In this document: in pieces, positions 9,501 through 17,597 of the stretch | How the letters are laid out: every line of letters begins with the position of its first letter | Position numbering within the stretch: the first letter of the stretch is position 1 | Notes under the pieces: generated by a model | What the model was told of the DNA's origin: nothing | Seen by the model: only the letters and a program-made list of their open reading frames with translations | Databases searched by the model: none | Source: Citrobacter europaeus | GTDB taxonomy: Bacteria > Pseudomonadota > Gammaproteobacteria > Enterobacterales > Enterobacteriaceae | Direction of reading: 5' to 3' | Assembly: GCA_020099315.1 (NCBI GenBank) | Contig: CP083650.1 | Location: forward strand, 2,356,001 to 2,420,000 | DNA length: 64,000 nt | Made by a program: the position numbers and the translations under genes

Positions 9501-10246
9501 TAACTGGAGTTATACCAGTCGGCGGATTCTGGCACATCGGTTTGCTCACCCCAGGTCATTGGTGAGGCGGGCGGTAAGTCGCAGTACCAGTCATAGAAAC
9601 TCAGGCAGGTTCCGCCCAGTAGCGAGAGATAGCGTGTACCTGCAGCATAGGAGACCATCGACATCGCAGGGATCGGGGAGAATCCAGCCACGCGGTCCGG
9701 GCCATAGGTTTTCACTGTCCAGACGTTAGCGGCGGCAATCAACTGATTAAGCTCTTTCCAGTTGGAGCGGATAAAACCTCCGCGCCCGCGTACCTGCTTG
9801 TAGCTCTGGCATTTTTGCGGGTCGTTCATAATGGATTCCCAGGCCAGCACCGGATCGGGCTGGCGGGACAGGGCATCGCGCCACAGTTCTATCAGACGTT
9901 TACGCACCAGCGGATACTTCAGGCGGTTGGCGCTGTAAAGATACCAGGAATAGCTGGCGCCGCGCGGGCAGCCGCGGGGTTCATGATTTGGCAAGTCAGG
10001 GCGGGTTCGTGGGTAGTCGGTTTGCTGCGTTTCCCAGGTTACCAGTCCATTTTTGACGTAGATTTTCCAGCTGCATGAGCCGGTACAGTTAACACCGTGG
10101 GTAGAACGCACAATTTTGTCGAACTGCCAGCGCTGACGATAACTGTCTTCCCAGTCCCGGTTGGTGTGCATCACTTGCCCGTGCCCCTCGGCAAACGTAT
10201 CGCCCTTTTGTTTAAAGTAGCGAAAGCGGTCTAACAGTTTACTCAT
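6506..10246 (-). CDS. narZ: Respiratory nitrate reductase 2 alpha subunit (molybdoenzyme)
   Basis: 1246 residues, full length. The catalytic subunit reduces nitrate to nitrite at a bis-MGD molybdenum centre on the cytoplasmic side. The N-terminus has the FS0 cluster motif STHGVNCTGSCSWKIYVKNG (one His and three Cys, the last Cys further on in EPRGCPRGASYSWYLYSANR). The segment YNSSYIIAWGSNVPQTRTPD and the C-terminal ANGALTARAVVSQRVPPGMT region are typical of NarG/NarZ. Identity as narZ and not narG rests on the neighbours narU (upstream) and nhoA/yddE (downstream); narG would lie beside narK and narXL. In E. coli this operon is mainly RpoS-dependent and weakly nitrate-responsive; no such site was identified here. 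Confidence 0.95.
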   Translation of the reverse strand: MSKLLDRFRYFKQKGDTFAEGHGQVMHTNRDWEDSYRQRWQFDKIVRSTHGVNCTGSCSWKIYVKNGLVTWETQQTDYPRTRPDLPNHEPRGCPRGASYSWYLYSANRLKYPLVRKRLIELWRDALSRQPDPVLAWESIMNDPQKCQSYKQVRGRGGFIRSNWKELNQLIAAANVWTVKTYGPDRVAGFSPIPAMSMVSYAAGTRYLSLLGGTCLSFYDWYCDLPPASPMTWGEQTDVPESADWYNSSYIIAWGSNVPQTRTPDAHFFTEVRYKGTKTIAITPDYSEVAKLCDQWLAPKQGTDSALAMAMGHVILKEFHLDNPSDYFLNYCRRYTDMPMLVLLDAREDGSYVPGRMMRASDLVDGLGESNNPEWKTVAFNSAGELVVPNGSIGFRWGEQGKWNLEPLAAGAETELTLSLLGQHDEVTGVAFPYFGGNENPHFRSVKQEPVLIRQLPVKHLTLADGSRCPVVSVYDLVLANYGLDRGLDDVHSAQDYSEVKAYTPAWGEQITGVPRRHIEQIAREFADTAHKTHGRSMIILGAGVNHWYHMDMNYRGMINILVFCGCVGQSGGGWAHYVGQEKLRPQTGWLPLAFALDWNRPPRQMNSTSFFYNHSSQWRYEKLTAQELLSPLADASKFTGHLIDFNVRAERMGWLPSAPQLNLNPLTVKAKAEQAGLSPAQYTAQALKSGDIRFACEQPDSGSNHPRNLFVWRSNLLGSSGKGHEYMLKYLLGTESGIQGEALGSSEGIKPEEVEWQSAAIEGKLDLLVTLDFRMSSTCLFSDIVLPTATWYEKDDMNTSDMHPFIHPLSAAVDPAWESKSDWEIYKGIAKVFSEVCVGHLGQETDVVLQPLQHDSPAELAQPFDILDWRKGECDLLPGKTAPNIAVVERDYPATYERFTSLGPLMDKLGNGGKGIAWNTQAEVDFLGKLNYTKREGPAKGRPLIDTALDASEVILALAPETNGQVAVKAWEALGAMTGRDHTHLALNKEDEKIRFRDIQAQPRKIISSPTWSGLESEHVSYNAGYTNVHELIPWRTLSGRQQLYQDHAWMRAFGESLVAYRPPIDTRSVSEMREVPPNGFPEKALNFLTPHQKWGIHSTYSENLLMLTLSRGGPIVWISETDAKELGIEDNDWIEAFNANGALTARAVVSQRVPPGMTMMYHAQERIMNIPGSEVTGMRGGIHNSVTRVCPKPTHMIGGYAQLAYSFNYYGTVGSNRDEFIMIRKMKNINWLDDEGRDQVQEAKK

Positions 10247-10332
10247 GACATAACTCCTGCTTCGATAATATTGCCGACGGTGAATCGAACTCCCGGCCTG
10301 GCCGAATGTCCGATCCTGCGGTATCCATTTCG

Positions 10333-11718
10333 TTATTTTTTTTGTGATTTACGGCCATAGACCAGCCAGGTCACCAGCACGCAGACGATGTAAAACACGA
10401 GGAATATTTTCATGGCACCCACCGGAGAGCCTGTCAACGCCAGTGATGAGCCAAACGCTTTAGGGATGAAGAAGCCCCCTACAGCGCCAATGGCTGAGAT
10501 GAATCCCAGGGCGGCGGCGGTATCGGTTACCGCTTCACGTTGAGCCTGCTCTTCGGTACCACCATGCAGCTTCACCCGGTAAATCGTGATTTTGCGAAAG
10601 ATCACCGCAATCATCTGGAAGGTCGACCCGCTTCCCAGACCCGCGGTCAGGAACAATCCCATAAACACCAGGTAGAAAGCGACAAAGTTCCCTTCGCCTG
10701 ATCCTGGCAGGGTGAGAAACAGCAGGGCGCTAAACAGCGCCATAAAGATGAAGTTAATTAACGTGACGCGTACACCGCCGAACTTGTCAGAGATAACGCC
10801 GCCCGCCGATCGCGCAAGCGCGCCGATGAAAGGGCCGAAGAACGCCAGTTGCAGGATATTCACGTCAGGAAACTGGGTTTTTGCCAGCATGGCAAAACCT
10901 GCAGAAAAACCGATAAATGAACCGAAGGTGGCAAGATACAGCAGGCTTAATAACCACAGATGAAAACGCTTGAGGACCGGTAATTGGGAAGCGATCGAAG
11001 CCTTCGAACTGGCAATGTCGTTCATTCCCATACCTGCCGCCACGGTGGCTATCAGCAGTAACGGCACCCAAATCCATGCGGCATTGGCCAGCGACAATAA
11101 CGAGCCGTCAGCTTGCGGTACGCCCTGAACGCCCAAAAAGGTAAAGATGGGCAGAAAGATAACCAAAGGCGCAATCAACTGCATTACGCTGACGCCGAGG
11201 TTTCCGAGACCGCCGTTTACGCCTAACGCACTGCCTTGCTTCGCTTTGGGGAAGAAAAAGCTGATATTGCCCATGCTGGAGGCAAAGTTAGCGCCAGCAA
11301 AACCACACATCAGCGCAATAATAATAAATACGCCAAACGGAGTAGCGGTATTTTGCACGGCAAATCCGAGCCAGACGCAGGGAATAATCAGAATGATCGT
11401 ACTGAAAATGGTCCAACGGCGCCCACCAAATATAGGTACCATAAAGGAGTAGGGAACGCGCAATATTGCACCAGAAAGAGAGGGCAATGCCGTTAATAAA
11501 AACAGTTGGTCGGTGGTGAAATTAAAGCCTATTTTATTCAGATTGACGGCAACGGCGCTGAACAACATCCAGACGCAGAAAGCAAGCAGCAAGCAACTCA
11601 CTGATATCCATAGGTTTCTGCGTGCAATGTGCTTGCCTTTGTTTTCCCAAAAGCCGGGGTTCTCTGGTTTCCAGTCAGTTAAAAGATAACGATTATTTTT
11701 CTCATTTGATGATGACAT
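10333..11718 (-). CDS. narU: Nitrate/nitrite transporter NarU (MFS)
   Basis: 461 residues from ATG 11718, selected because GGAG lies six bases upstream; earlier in-frame ATGs at 11745 and 11730 lack such a site. Twelve predicted membrane helices. The nitrate-porter signature is present (GFAGANFASSMGNISFFFPK and the second-half GLGSGSTFQMIAVIF). Arginines in the helices, for example near ALLRVPYSF-like ILRVPYSFMV, are known to bind nitrate in NarK/NarU. It imports nitrate and exchanges nitrite for the adjacent enzyme. An 86-base gap separates it from narZ. Confidence 0.95.
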   Translation of the reverse strand: MSSSNEKNNRYLLTDWKPENPGFWENKGKHIARRNLWISVSCLLLAFCVWMLFSAVAVNLNKIGFNFTTDQLFLLTALPSLSGAILRVPYSFMVPIFGGRRWTIFSTIILIIPCVWLGFAVQNTATPFGVFIIIALMCGFAGANFASSMGNISFFFPKAKQGSALGVNGGLGNLGVSVMQLIAPLVIFLPIFTFLGVQGVPQADGSLLSLANAAWIWVPLLLIATVAAGMGMNDIASSKASIASQLPVLKRFHLWLLSLLYLATFGSFIGFSAGFAMLAKTQFPDVNILQLAFFGPFIGALARSAGGVISDKFGGVRVTLINFIFMALFSALLFLTLPGSGEGNFVAFYLVFMGLFLTAGLGSGSTFQMIAVIFRKITIYRVKLHGGTEEQAQREAVTDTAAALGFISAIGAVGGFFIPKAFGSSLALTGSPVGAMKIFLVFYIVCVLVTWLVYGRKSQKK

Positions 11719-12215
11719 ATTATTCTCCATGCACATGCCGTTCATGAAAAAGAAATAAACGCATGCAGCGCCGCGCGGCTTCTTTTTAGAAACTATTGAA
11801 AAGTTTTAGGAATATTGACTGAAAGAATAGATAAAAAAGCGCAATAACGCGGCGTGATGGGAGAATTACATGCTGCTTAAGTGTTACCAATTGTAAACAT
11901 AAAAAGTGCATTATGAATACATCTCTAACATCAGTTACATAACTTCAGTGCCAACATGTGATCAAGGTTGTGATGTAGGGCTAGGTTATCAAGACACATC
12001 TCTTTTTCGTCAGAGTTTGATTACTGTTTTACTTTTGAGTATCCACTTCGTTGCGGGCAGGAGAAAGAGGTGTCACGGTATCTCAAGATCAGTCCAATTA
12101 TTGATATATTCTGATTTTTCACATCCACATAGTTTTAAAATATTTATATGGTAATTTACATGATAAAATAATTTCAGTTGACATGAAATTAACGGCGTTC
12201 AAAAAAGGATATGAA
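11719..12215. other. AT-rich intergenic region, narU to lipoprotein
   Basis: About 500 bases upstream of both narU and the next plus-strand gene. It is clearly richer in A+T than narU. A short plus-strand frame at 11906-12154 has no ribosome site and no recognisable protein. No convincing operator found; it must hold both promoters. Confidence 0.5.
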
Positions 12216-13235
12216 ATGCTTTCTTTAAATTTCAAAAAAAATCTCTTATCGTTATCTATTCCATTGTTTTTAATTGGTTGCAAAGAAGCAGAGATTAAAG
12301 GTGAGTGGATAAATCCAGAAGGCAGCTTTAATAAAAGCTATATTGTTTCATTAATAACCAGCGCTGATCAAAATTTGACTTCAAAAGATATTGAAGTTTC
12401 TGAATTAGAAAGTTCAGGTAATGACCATTTTTTTTATGTAACGTTAGTAGATAAGGGCTACACTCAAGAACAATTGGAATCGTTGGTATCAAACGTTGAA
12501 CGATTAAAAGATGCCCGGAATACAAATTTAACCGTCAACTTTACTAATATAGCCAATGCGAAAGATGCGAGTGAAAGAGATTTGCTTAATGTTGTACAAA
12601 GAGCTGGCATGGAGAAAAATGGCAGCCAGTCTACGAGTTTGAACTGGGAAAAAGCGGAAGTTTCTGTCTATACTCAGAAAATAAGTATTACGGGATATAC
12701 GGATCCCTATAGCGACTTTAACCCAAAGGTATACTGCCAACTGACCGTACCATTAACCAAAAGGTTAAATGATTTTATCATTGATAAACCGTTTCCATAT
12801 ATCACATCACACGATATTCCGGAAAATATCGCCAGTGCGATGTCGCCAACACAATTAGATAAATATATCAAAGACGAAAATGGCCTCCGCCGCTACGTAA
12901 ACGTTGGTCTGGAACTTAAAGGTGCCACTTATCCTCACAAAACAGTATTTGGCGATGGTTTTTTAACAAAATTTAAAGAAAGCAATGACATTCTCACTCA
13001 ATCATTACCAATGACTTATAATATCGATGCACAAAGTATCTATTTTAATTTCGGTGATATCCCTAATACTGAAGTCGTTTCAGGATTGAATGATTTTGGT
13101 GGGGTAATACACGATAAATGCGCTAAGCTGATTAAACAAGCAGCTCCGGAAATCGATAAAAAATGGAGTTCTGCAGTTCAGCTAGCACGGGTTGGTAGAT
13201 TTACAATAAACCCTGAATGGATACCACAAGAATAG
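12216..13235 (+). CDS. Uncharacterised lipoprotein
   Basis: 339 residues from ATG 12216, preferred over ATG 12183 because AGGA lies six bases before it. The N-terminus MLSLNFKKNLLSLSIPLFLI followed by GC gives a lipobox (LIGC), and the residues after Cys (KEAE) would favour the outer membrane. The rest is soluble, mixed alpha/beta in appearance, with no catalytic motif that I recognise. Base composition and codon use (AAA, AAT, ATA, TTA rich) are unlike the flanking nar and smvA genes, which suggests transfer. I cannot assign a function. Confidence 0.7.
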   Translation: MLSLNFKKNLLSLSIPLFLIGCKEAEIKGEWINPEGSFNKSYIVSLITSADQNLTSKDIEVSELESSGNDHFFYVTLVDKGYTQEQLESLVSNVERLKDARNTNLTVNFTNIANAKDASERDLLNVVQRAGMEKNGSQSTSLNWEKAEVSVYTQKISITGYTDPYSDFNPKVYCQLTVPLTKRLNDFIIDKPFPYITSHDIPENIASAMSPTQLDKYIKDENGLRRYVNVGLELKGATYPHKTVFGDGFLTKFKESNDILTQSLPMTYNIDAQSIYFNFGDIPNTEVVSGLNDFGGVIHDKCAKLIKQAAPEIDKKWSSAVQLARVGRFTINPEWIPQE

Positions 13236-13330
13236 CATTATCATACAAAGTAACTTCTGGTGATTGAACGTATCATCCATGAGATGAAATAGTTCGTCGC
13301 TTTTGAGCGGGTTATGTAGTGGTGCGGCGC

Positions 13331-13912
13331 TCATGATGGAAGAAGTTCCAGCGTAATCATACGGTCAAGATGGCGATCGAATGCAGGATCGGCCATTTCC
13401 TCAATGCCTAATATGTACATACCATCCAGACCGCAGACCAATGCGATTAAGCGCCAGGCGACGTCGGCAGCATCTGGGGTGGAGGAAAACTCACCGGCTT
13501 TCTGTCCCTGAGTGATGATGTTGGCGGTTTCTTCGTGCCACATCCGCATGGTCAACAGGTAGGCGCTTTTGATTTCTGGATCTTTACCCGCCACAACCTG
13601 CGCTTCACGCCATAGCTTAATATAGGGTTCGAATCCGCCATCTTCGCTGCCCAGCATGGCATGCAGTCGCTCACGAAAACTGGCATTTTCACTGACCAGT
13701 TCCGCATCGAGCAGGGTACGGATCAGACGTACAAATGCCTGGGATTTAAGTTCGCCGGCAGAGGCAAAGTGGTGGTGTAGTTGGCCCGTTGCCACATGTG
13801 CTTCAGATGCAATGCGTCGCACCGTCATCGCGGTAAACCCTTCCTCAAGCGCGACACGCATGGCCGCCTGCAGAATAACTTCCCGACGTTCATCCCGATT
13901 CAGATAGCTCAT
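13331..13912 (-). CDS. smvR: TetR-family repressor of smvA
   Basis: 193 residues. N-terminal TetR helix-turn-helix: ILQAAMRVALEEGFTAMTVR followed by RIASEAHVATGQLHHHFAS. The C-terminal half is the ligand-sensing helical domain. It is divergent from the efflux gene smvA across 117 bases that hold two similar inverted repeats, the expected arrangement for a local TetR repressor. In related bacteria SmvR represses SmvA and its loss raises cationic biocide resistance; that role here is inferred from position and family. Confidence 0.88.
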   Translation of the reverse strand: MSYLNRDERREVILQAAMRVALEEGFTAMTVRRIASEAHVATGQLHHHFASAGELKSQAFVRLIRTLLDAELVSENASFRERLHAMLGSEDGGFEPYIKLWREAQVVAGKDPEIKSAYLLTMRMWHEETANIITQGQKAGEFSSTPDAADVAWRLIALVCGLDGMYILGIEEMADPAFDRHLDRMITLELLPS

Positions 13913-13953
13913 CTTTCCTCCTGTACTCGTGTATCACGCAGTCTAACAAAAAG

Positions 13954-13969
13954 TTGGACATATGTTCAA
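13954..13969. promoter_or_regulatory. Probable SmvR operator, distal copy
   Basis: TTGGACATATGTTCAA, an inverted repeat with one mismatch, in the smvR-smvA gap. The second copy lies 37 bases away centre to centre. Confidence 0.6.
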
Positions 13970-13990
13970 TTTTCCGTAGGATCGCTCAAG

Positions 13991-14006
13991 TTGGACGTGT
14001 GTCCAG
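13991..14006. promoter_or_regulatory. Probable SmvR operator, smvA-proximal copy
   Basis: TTGGACGTGTGTCCAG shares TGGACRTRTGTYCA with the distal copy. It lies 24 bases before the smvA start, where bound repressor would block transcription or its elongation. Confidence 0.62.
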
Positions 14007-14029
14007 TTTAAGTTTCGTTAGGGAGTTTT

Positions 14030-15517
14030 ATGTTTCGTCAGTGGTTAACGTTAGTCATTATTGTGCTGGTCTACATCCCTGTTGCGATTGATGCAACGGT
14101 GCTGCACGTTGCCGCGCCCACGCTGAGTATGACGCTGGGTGCCAGTGGTAACGAGCTGCTGTGGATCATTGATATTTATTCCCTGGTAATGGCCGGTATG
14201 GTATTGCCAATGGGCGCGCTGGGCGATCGCATCGGCTTTAAACGCCTGCTGCTGTTAGGCGCTGGACTGTTTGGTCTCGCATCGCTGGCGGCCGCTTTTG
14301 CCCACAGCGCAAGCTGGCTGATAGCCACCCGGGCGGTATTGGCGATTGGCGCGGCGATGATTGTGCCGGCAACGCTTGCGGGGATTCGCGCCACGTTCGC
14401 AGAGCAACGGCATCGTAATATGGCGCTCGGCGTCTGGGCCGCGGTCGGTTCTGGCGGTGCGGCATTTGGCCCACTCGTTGGCGGGATGCTGCTGGAGCAC
14501 TTCTACTGGGGATCCGTGTTCTTAATTAATGTGCCGATTGTCCTGGTGGTAATGGCCTTAACTGCACGCTTAGTGCCGCGTCAGGCCGGACGTCGCGATC
14601 AATCGTTAAATTTTGGTCATGCGATAATGCTGATTGTCGCCATTCTGCTGCTGGTCTACAGCGCTAAAACCGCCCTGAAAGGGCATACGGCGACCGTTGC
14701 GATCGCGCTGACGTTGTTAACCGGCGCTTTATTGTTGTGGCAGTTTGTCCGTATCCAGCTAGCTGCTTCCCGCCCGATGATTGATATGCGGTTGTTCACG
14801 CATCGCATTATCTTAAGCGGCGTAGTGATGGCGATGACCGCGATGATAACTCTGGTAGGGTTCGAGTTACTGATGGCTCAGGAGCTACAGTTTGTTCATG
14901 GTTTAACGCCTTATCAGGCGGGCCTTTTTATGCTGCCGGTGATGCTGGCAAGCGGCTTCAGCGGACCGATTGCCGGCATGCTGGTGTCACGTCTGGGATT
15001 ACGGTGTGTGGCCACGGCGGGCATGGCGCTGAGCGCCGTTAGCTTTTACGGCCTGGCGATGACGGATTTCAGTAGCCAACAGGTACAAGCCTGGATTTTG
15101 ATGGCTTTGCTCGGCTTCAGCGCCGCCAGTGCGCTTCTGGCTTCAACGGCGGCTATCATGGCGGCAGCTCCGGCAGAAAAAGCCGCAGCCGCGGGCGCCA
15201 TTGAGACGATGGCTTATGAACTGGGCGCCGGGCTTGGGATCGCTATCTTTGGTTTGCTGTTAAGCCGCAGCTTTTCAGCCTCGATTCTGCCGCCAGTTGG
15301 CCTTAATCCGCAGGAGATAGAACGAGCCTCATCGTCAATGGGTGAGGCGGTGCAGTTGGCGCATTCGCTCCCATCGTCGCTGAGTGAGGCGTTGCTGTCG
15401 GCTGCTAAAGAAGCCTTTACCTGGTCGCACAGCGTAGCCTTAAGCAGCGCCGGCAGCATGCTTATCGTATTAGCGGTAGGAATGTGGTTCAGTCTGGCAA
15501 AGGTACAGCGTCAATAA
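14030..15517 (+). CDS. smvA: Multidrug (cationic compound) efflux MFS transporter SmvA
   Basis: 495 residues, DHA2/QacA-type with about 14 predicted helices. Family marks: the motif-C-like segment GSGGAAFGPLVGG, motif D1 near IPVAIDATVLHVAAPTLS (the acidic residue in helix 1 is needed for cation recognition), and motif A in GALGDRIGFKRL. SmvA exports methyl viologen, acriflavine and quaternary ammonium compounds using the proton gradient. The protein reads as a close orthologue of Salmonella SmvA and lies next to its repressor. GGGAG precedes the ATG by five bases. Confidence 0.93.
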   Translation: MFRQWLTLVIIVLVYIPVAIDATVLHVAAPTLSMTLGASGNELLWIIDIYSLVMAGMVLPMGALGDRIGFKRLLLLGAGLFGLASLAAAFAHSASWLIATRAVLAIGAAMIVPATLAGIRATFAEQRHRNMALGVWAAVGSGGAAFGPLVGGMLLEHFYWGSVFLINVPIVLVVMALTARLVPRQAGRRDQSLNFGHAIMLIVAILLLVYSAKTALKGHTATVAIALTLLTGALLLWQFVRIQLAASRPMIDMRLFTHRIILSGVVMAMTAMITLVGFELLMAQELQFVHGLTPYQAGLFMLPVMLASGFSGPIAGMLVSRLGLRCVATAGMALSAVSFYGLAMTDFSSQQVQAWILMALLGFSAASALLASTAAIMAAAPAEKAAAAGAIETMAYELGAGLGIAIFGLLLSRSFSASILPPVGLNPQEIERASSSMGEAVQLAHSLPSSLSEALLSAAKEAFTWSHSVALSSAGSMLIVLAVGMWFSLAKVQRQ

Positions 15518-15958
15518 CTAATGAGCTAAATGACAGGGGTAATCCATCTCTTCGACTTCTTTCCCACTGAGTCGAGCGTATTGCCCCGTCAGTCTCCAGA
15601 ATGCGGGCTGCGTTTCCGTATAGATCTCTGCCGCTAACACCAGGCGGCGGCGATCTACCTCATTAAGCTCCAGCAGCGTCCACGGCACAAAATAGCGATC
15701 GCTGCCCGTCAGGGTAAACCACAGCGGGCACCCGCAACCAGAACAAAAGAAACGTTCACCACGATTTGAAGAAGGAAAGTGCGCAGGTTCTGCTGAATCT
15801 GGCGACATCAGCGGATGACTGCTGGCTTCCAGATACATAGCGATGCCGCCCGACCACTTCTGGCACAGGGTGCAATGGCAGGCATAGACATCCAGCATTT
15901 CGACGTCGACGGTAAAATGACTCTGTCCGCAAAGACAACGACCAGTGAATGTCTGCAC
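15518..15958 (-). CDS. GFA/CENP-V family zinc-binding protein
   Basis: 146 residues. Starts with GTG 15958, supported by AAGGAG six bases upstream. Cysteines match the GFA fold: GRCLCGQSHF, then CHCTLCQKWSG, then RFFCSGCGCPLWF. This family resembles the glutathione-dependent formaldehyde-activating enzyme Gfa and binds two zinc ions; many members have unknown substrates. It ends convergently beside smvA with almost no gap. Assignment to formaldehyde metabolism would be speculative. Confidence 0.82.
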   Translation of the reverse strand: MQTFTGRCLCGQSHFTVDVEMLDVYACHCTLCQKWSGGIAMYLEASSHPLMSPDSAEPAHFPSSNRGERFFCSGCGCPLWFTLTGSDRYFVPWTLLELNEVDRRRLVLAAEIYTETQPAFWRLTGQYARLSGKEVEEMDYPCHLAH

Positions 15959-15993
15959 GGCATACTCCTTATGACCGAGTCTACATTAAGAGA

Positions 15994-16023
15994 AAAAGCC
16001 AGCCCTGGAAGGACTGGCTTTTT
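15994..16023. terminator. Bidirectional intrinsic terminator after the porin gene
   Basis: Arms AAAAAGCCAG / CTGGCTTTTT around an 10-base loop, with T-runs on both strands. It ends the porin transcript; on the other strand it points into the GFA gene's upstream region. Confidence 0.85.
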
Positions 16024-16041
16024 ATTCAGGCTACAACAAAA

Positions 16042-17136
16042 TTAGAACTGGTAGTTCAGACCAACAGCCACGATGTTGTCAGTGCTTACACCGGCAGCGC
16101 GGGTGAAGTTGTTGTCGTCCAGCAGATTGATTTTGTAATCAACGAAGGTAGACATGTTTTTGTTGAAGTAGTAGGTAGCACCCAGGTCTACGTATTCAAC
16201 CAGATCCTGGTCGCCGAAGAATGCAATGTCTTTACCTTTGGATTTCAGGTAAGCGATGGACGGACGCAGACCGAAGTCGAACTGGTACTGAGCAACAGCT
16301 TCAAAGTTCTGTGCTTGATTTGCAATACCATTGATCTTACTACCGTTAACAGTACCACCAAAGGTAGTCATGTTACGGGTTTCAGAGTAGGTAGTTGCCA
16401 GGTAGATGTTGTTCGCATCATATTTCAGGCCAGCAGCCCAAACTTCAGCATTCTTACCGTCAGCTTTGAACAGACCATTGTGGTTGTTCTGAGAATCAGT
16501 ACGGTCAGATTTCGCATAGGTTGCACCTACACCGAAGCCTTCGTACTCATAAGTGGTAGACAGACCGAAGCCGTCACCGTTAGCTTCTTTGTCGTTGCTA
16601 CGGTCGTTTTTACCCTGGTACTGCAGGGCAAAATTCAGACCTTCAACCAGACCGAAGAAGTCGGTGTTACGATAGGTTGCAACGCCAGTAGCACGCTGGG
16701 TCATGAAGACGTCAGTCTGGGTCCAGGTATCGCCACCGAACTCTGGCAGAACGTCGGTCCATGCGCCGATGTCGTATGCTACGCCGTAGTTACGACCGTA
16801 GTCGAAAGAACCGTATTCAGCGAATTTCAGGCCAGCGAATGCCAGACGAGTTTTGTCTGCTTCGGAACCCTGATCTTCAGAACGGTTGCCCTTGAATTCA
16901 TATTCCCACTGACCGAAACCAACCAGTTGGTCGTTGATCTGGGTTTCGCCCTTGAAGCCCAGACGCGCGTAGGTTTTGTCGCCATCGCTGCCGTTGTCGT
17001 CAGAGAAGTAATGCTGAGCGTGAACTTTACCGTAGATATCCAGTTTGTTTGCGTCTTTGTTATATACCTCAGCTGCGTTTACCGCACCTGCCGCCAACAG
17101 GCTAGTCACTGCCACTGCAACTAATTTAAGTTTCAT
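16042..17136 (-). CDS. ompD: General porin, OmpD/NmpC type
   Basis: 364 residues. Signal peptide MKLKLVAVAVTSLLAAGAVN-AAEVYNKD, then a 16-stranded trimeric porin ending in the aromatic YQF C-terminus used by the Bam machinery. The L3 constriction-loop segment with YDIGAWTDVLPEFGGDTWTQ is present. It forms a diffusion pore for small hydrophilic solutes in the outer membrane. The sequence reads closest to Salmonella OmpD, and the position next to yddG and smvA is that of ompD. Loops near residues 185 and 250-290 differ, as expected for surface-exposed segments. Confidence 0.92.
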   Translation of the reverse strand: MKLKLVAVAVTSLLAAGAVNAAEVYNKDANKLDIYGKVHAQHYFSDDNGSDGDKTYARLGFKGETQINDQLVGFGQWEYEFKGNRSEDQGSEADKTRLAFAGLKFAEYGSFDYGRNYGVAYDIGAWTDVLPEFGGDTWTQTDVFMTQRATGVATYRNTDFFGLVEGLNFALQYQGKNDRSNDKEANGDGFGLSTTYEYEGFGVGATYAKSDRTDSQNNHNGLFKADGKNAEVWAAGLKYDANNIYLATTYSETRNMTTFGGTVNGSKINGIANQAQNFEAVAQYQFDFGLRPSIAYLKSKGKDIAFFGDQDLVEYVDLGATYYFNKNMSTFVDYKINLLDDNNFTRAAGVSTDNIVAVGLNYQF

Positions 17137-17556
17137 TCTAAATAATCCTTATAATTTTTTCTTGGTGTGTTTCCTAAACCATTGCTAAACGAATGGGTTC
17201 GTCAATGGCAAACTATTTTTAAATGACGCAGTGGTATAAGTTCAATAATAAGTTTCATATTATTGCGAAATATTTGAAGTTGTGTGATCCAGATCTACAT
17301 AATATAGCTGATTGTATTAATCATAATATGTGACAGATCTGAATGGGTATATTTACATACGGGACTATTGTGCGGGCTATGGTTTAAATGGTGTTAATTT
17401 CGTAGGTGTAATATATACAAGTGAAGAGATTATAGATGACCCGGTAATACTTTCGGACGTTAATTAATTACCATATATTTAACATTTAATTAAACAAATA
17501 TAAACATAATTCGCAGGTAGGATGGACAAATATTATTCATCAATTTGCCTAAAGTA
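17137..17556. other. Long AT-rich upstream region of the porin gene
   Basis: About 420 bases between the porin start and the yddG terminator, strongly AT-rich, without a supportable ORF. Long AT-rich leaders with H-NS/OmpR control are usual for enteric porins. I did not find a clear OmpR site by eye. Confidence 0.5.
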
Positions 17557-17558
17557 TA

Positions 17559-17595
17559 GCCGGGTTTTATTTGTTTGTGATAAAACCCGACTTTT
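17559..17595. terminator. Terminator-like hairpin after yddG
   Basis: CGGGTTTTAT / ATAAAACCCG arms, with TTTTT following on the plus strand and the yddG stop codon adjacent. It could end minus-strand transcription from yddG. Confidence 0.6.
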
Positions 17596-17597
17596 TA

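Noticed and set aside
10265..10310. tRNA T-arm-like sequence (GAGTTCGATTCACC on the minus strand) between narU and narZ
   Set aside because: The flanking five-base stems do not pair and no acceptor, D or anticodon arm can be built, so it looks like chance.
11906..12154. 82-codon frame upstream of the lipoprotein gene
   Set aside because: No ribosome site, unusual composition and no family resemblance; it lies in promoter DNA.
15949..17124. 391-codon plus-strand ORF opposite the porin gene
   Set aside because: The minus-strand frame is an intact porin with signal peptide and terminal Phe; the plus frame is its antisense.
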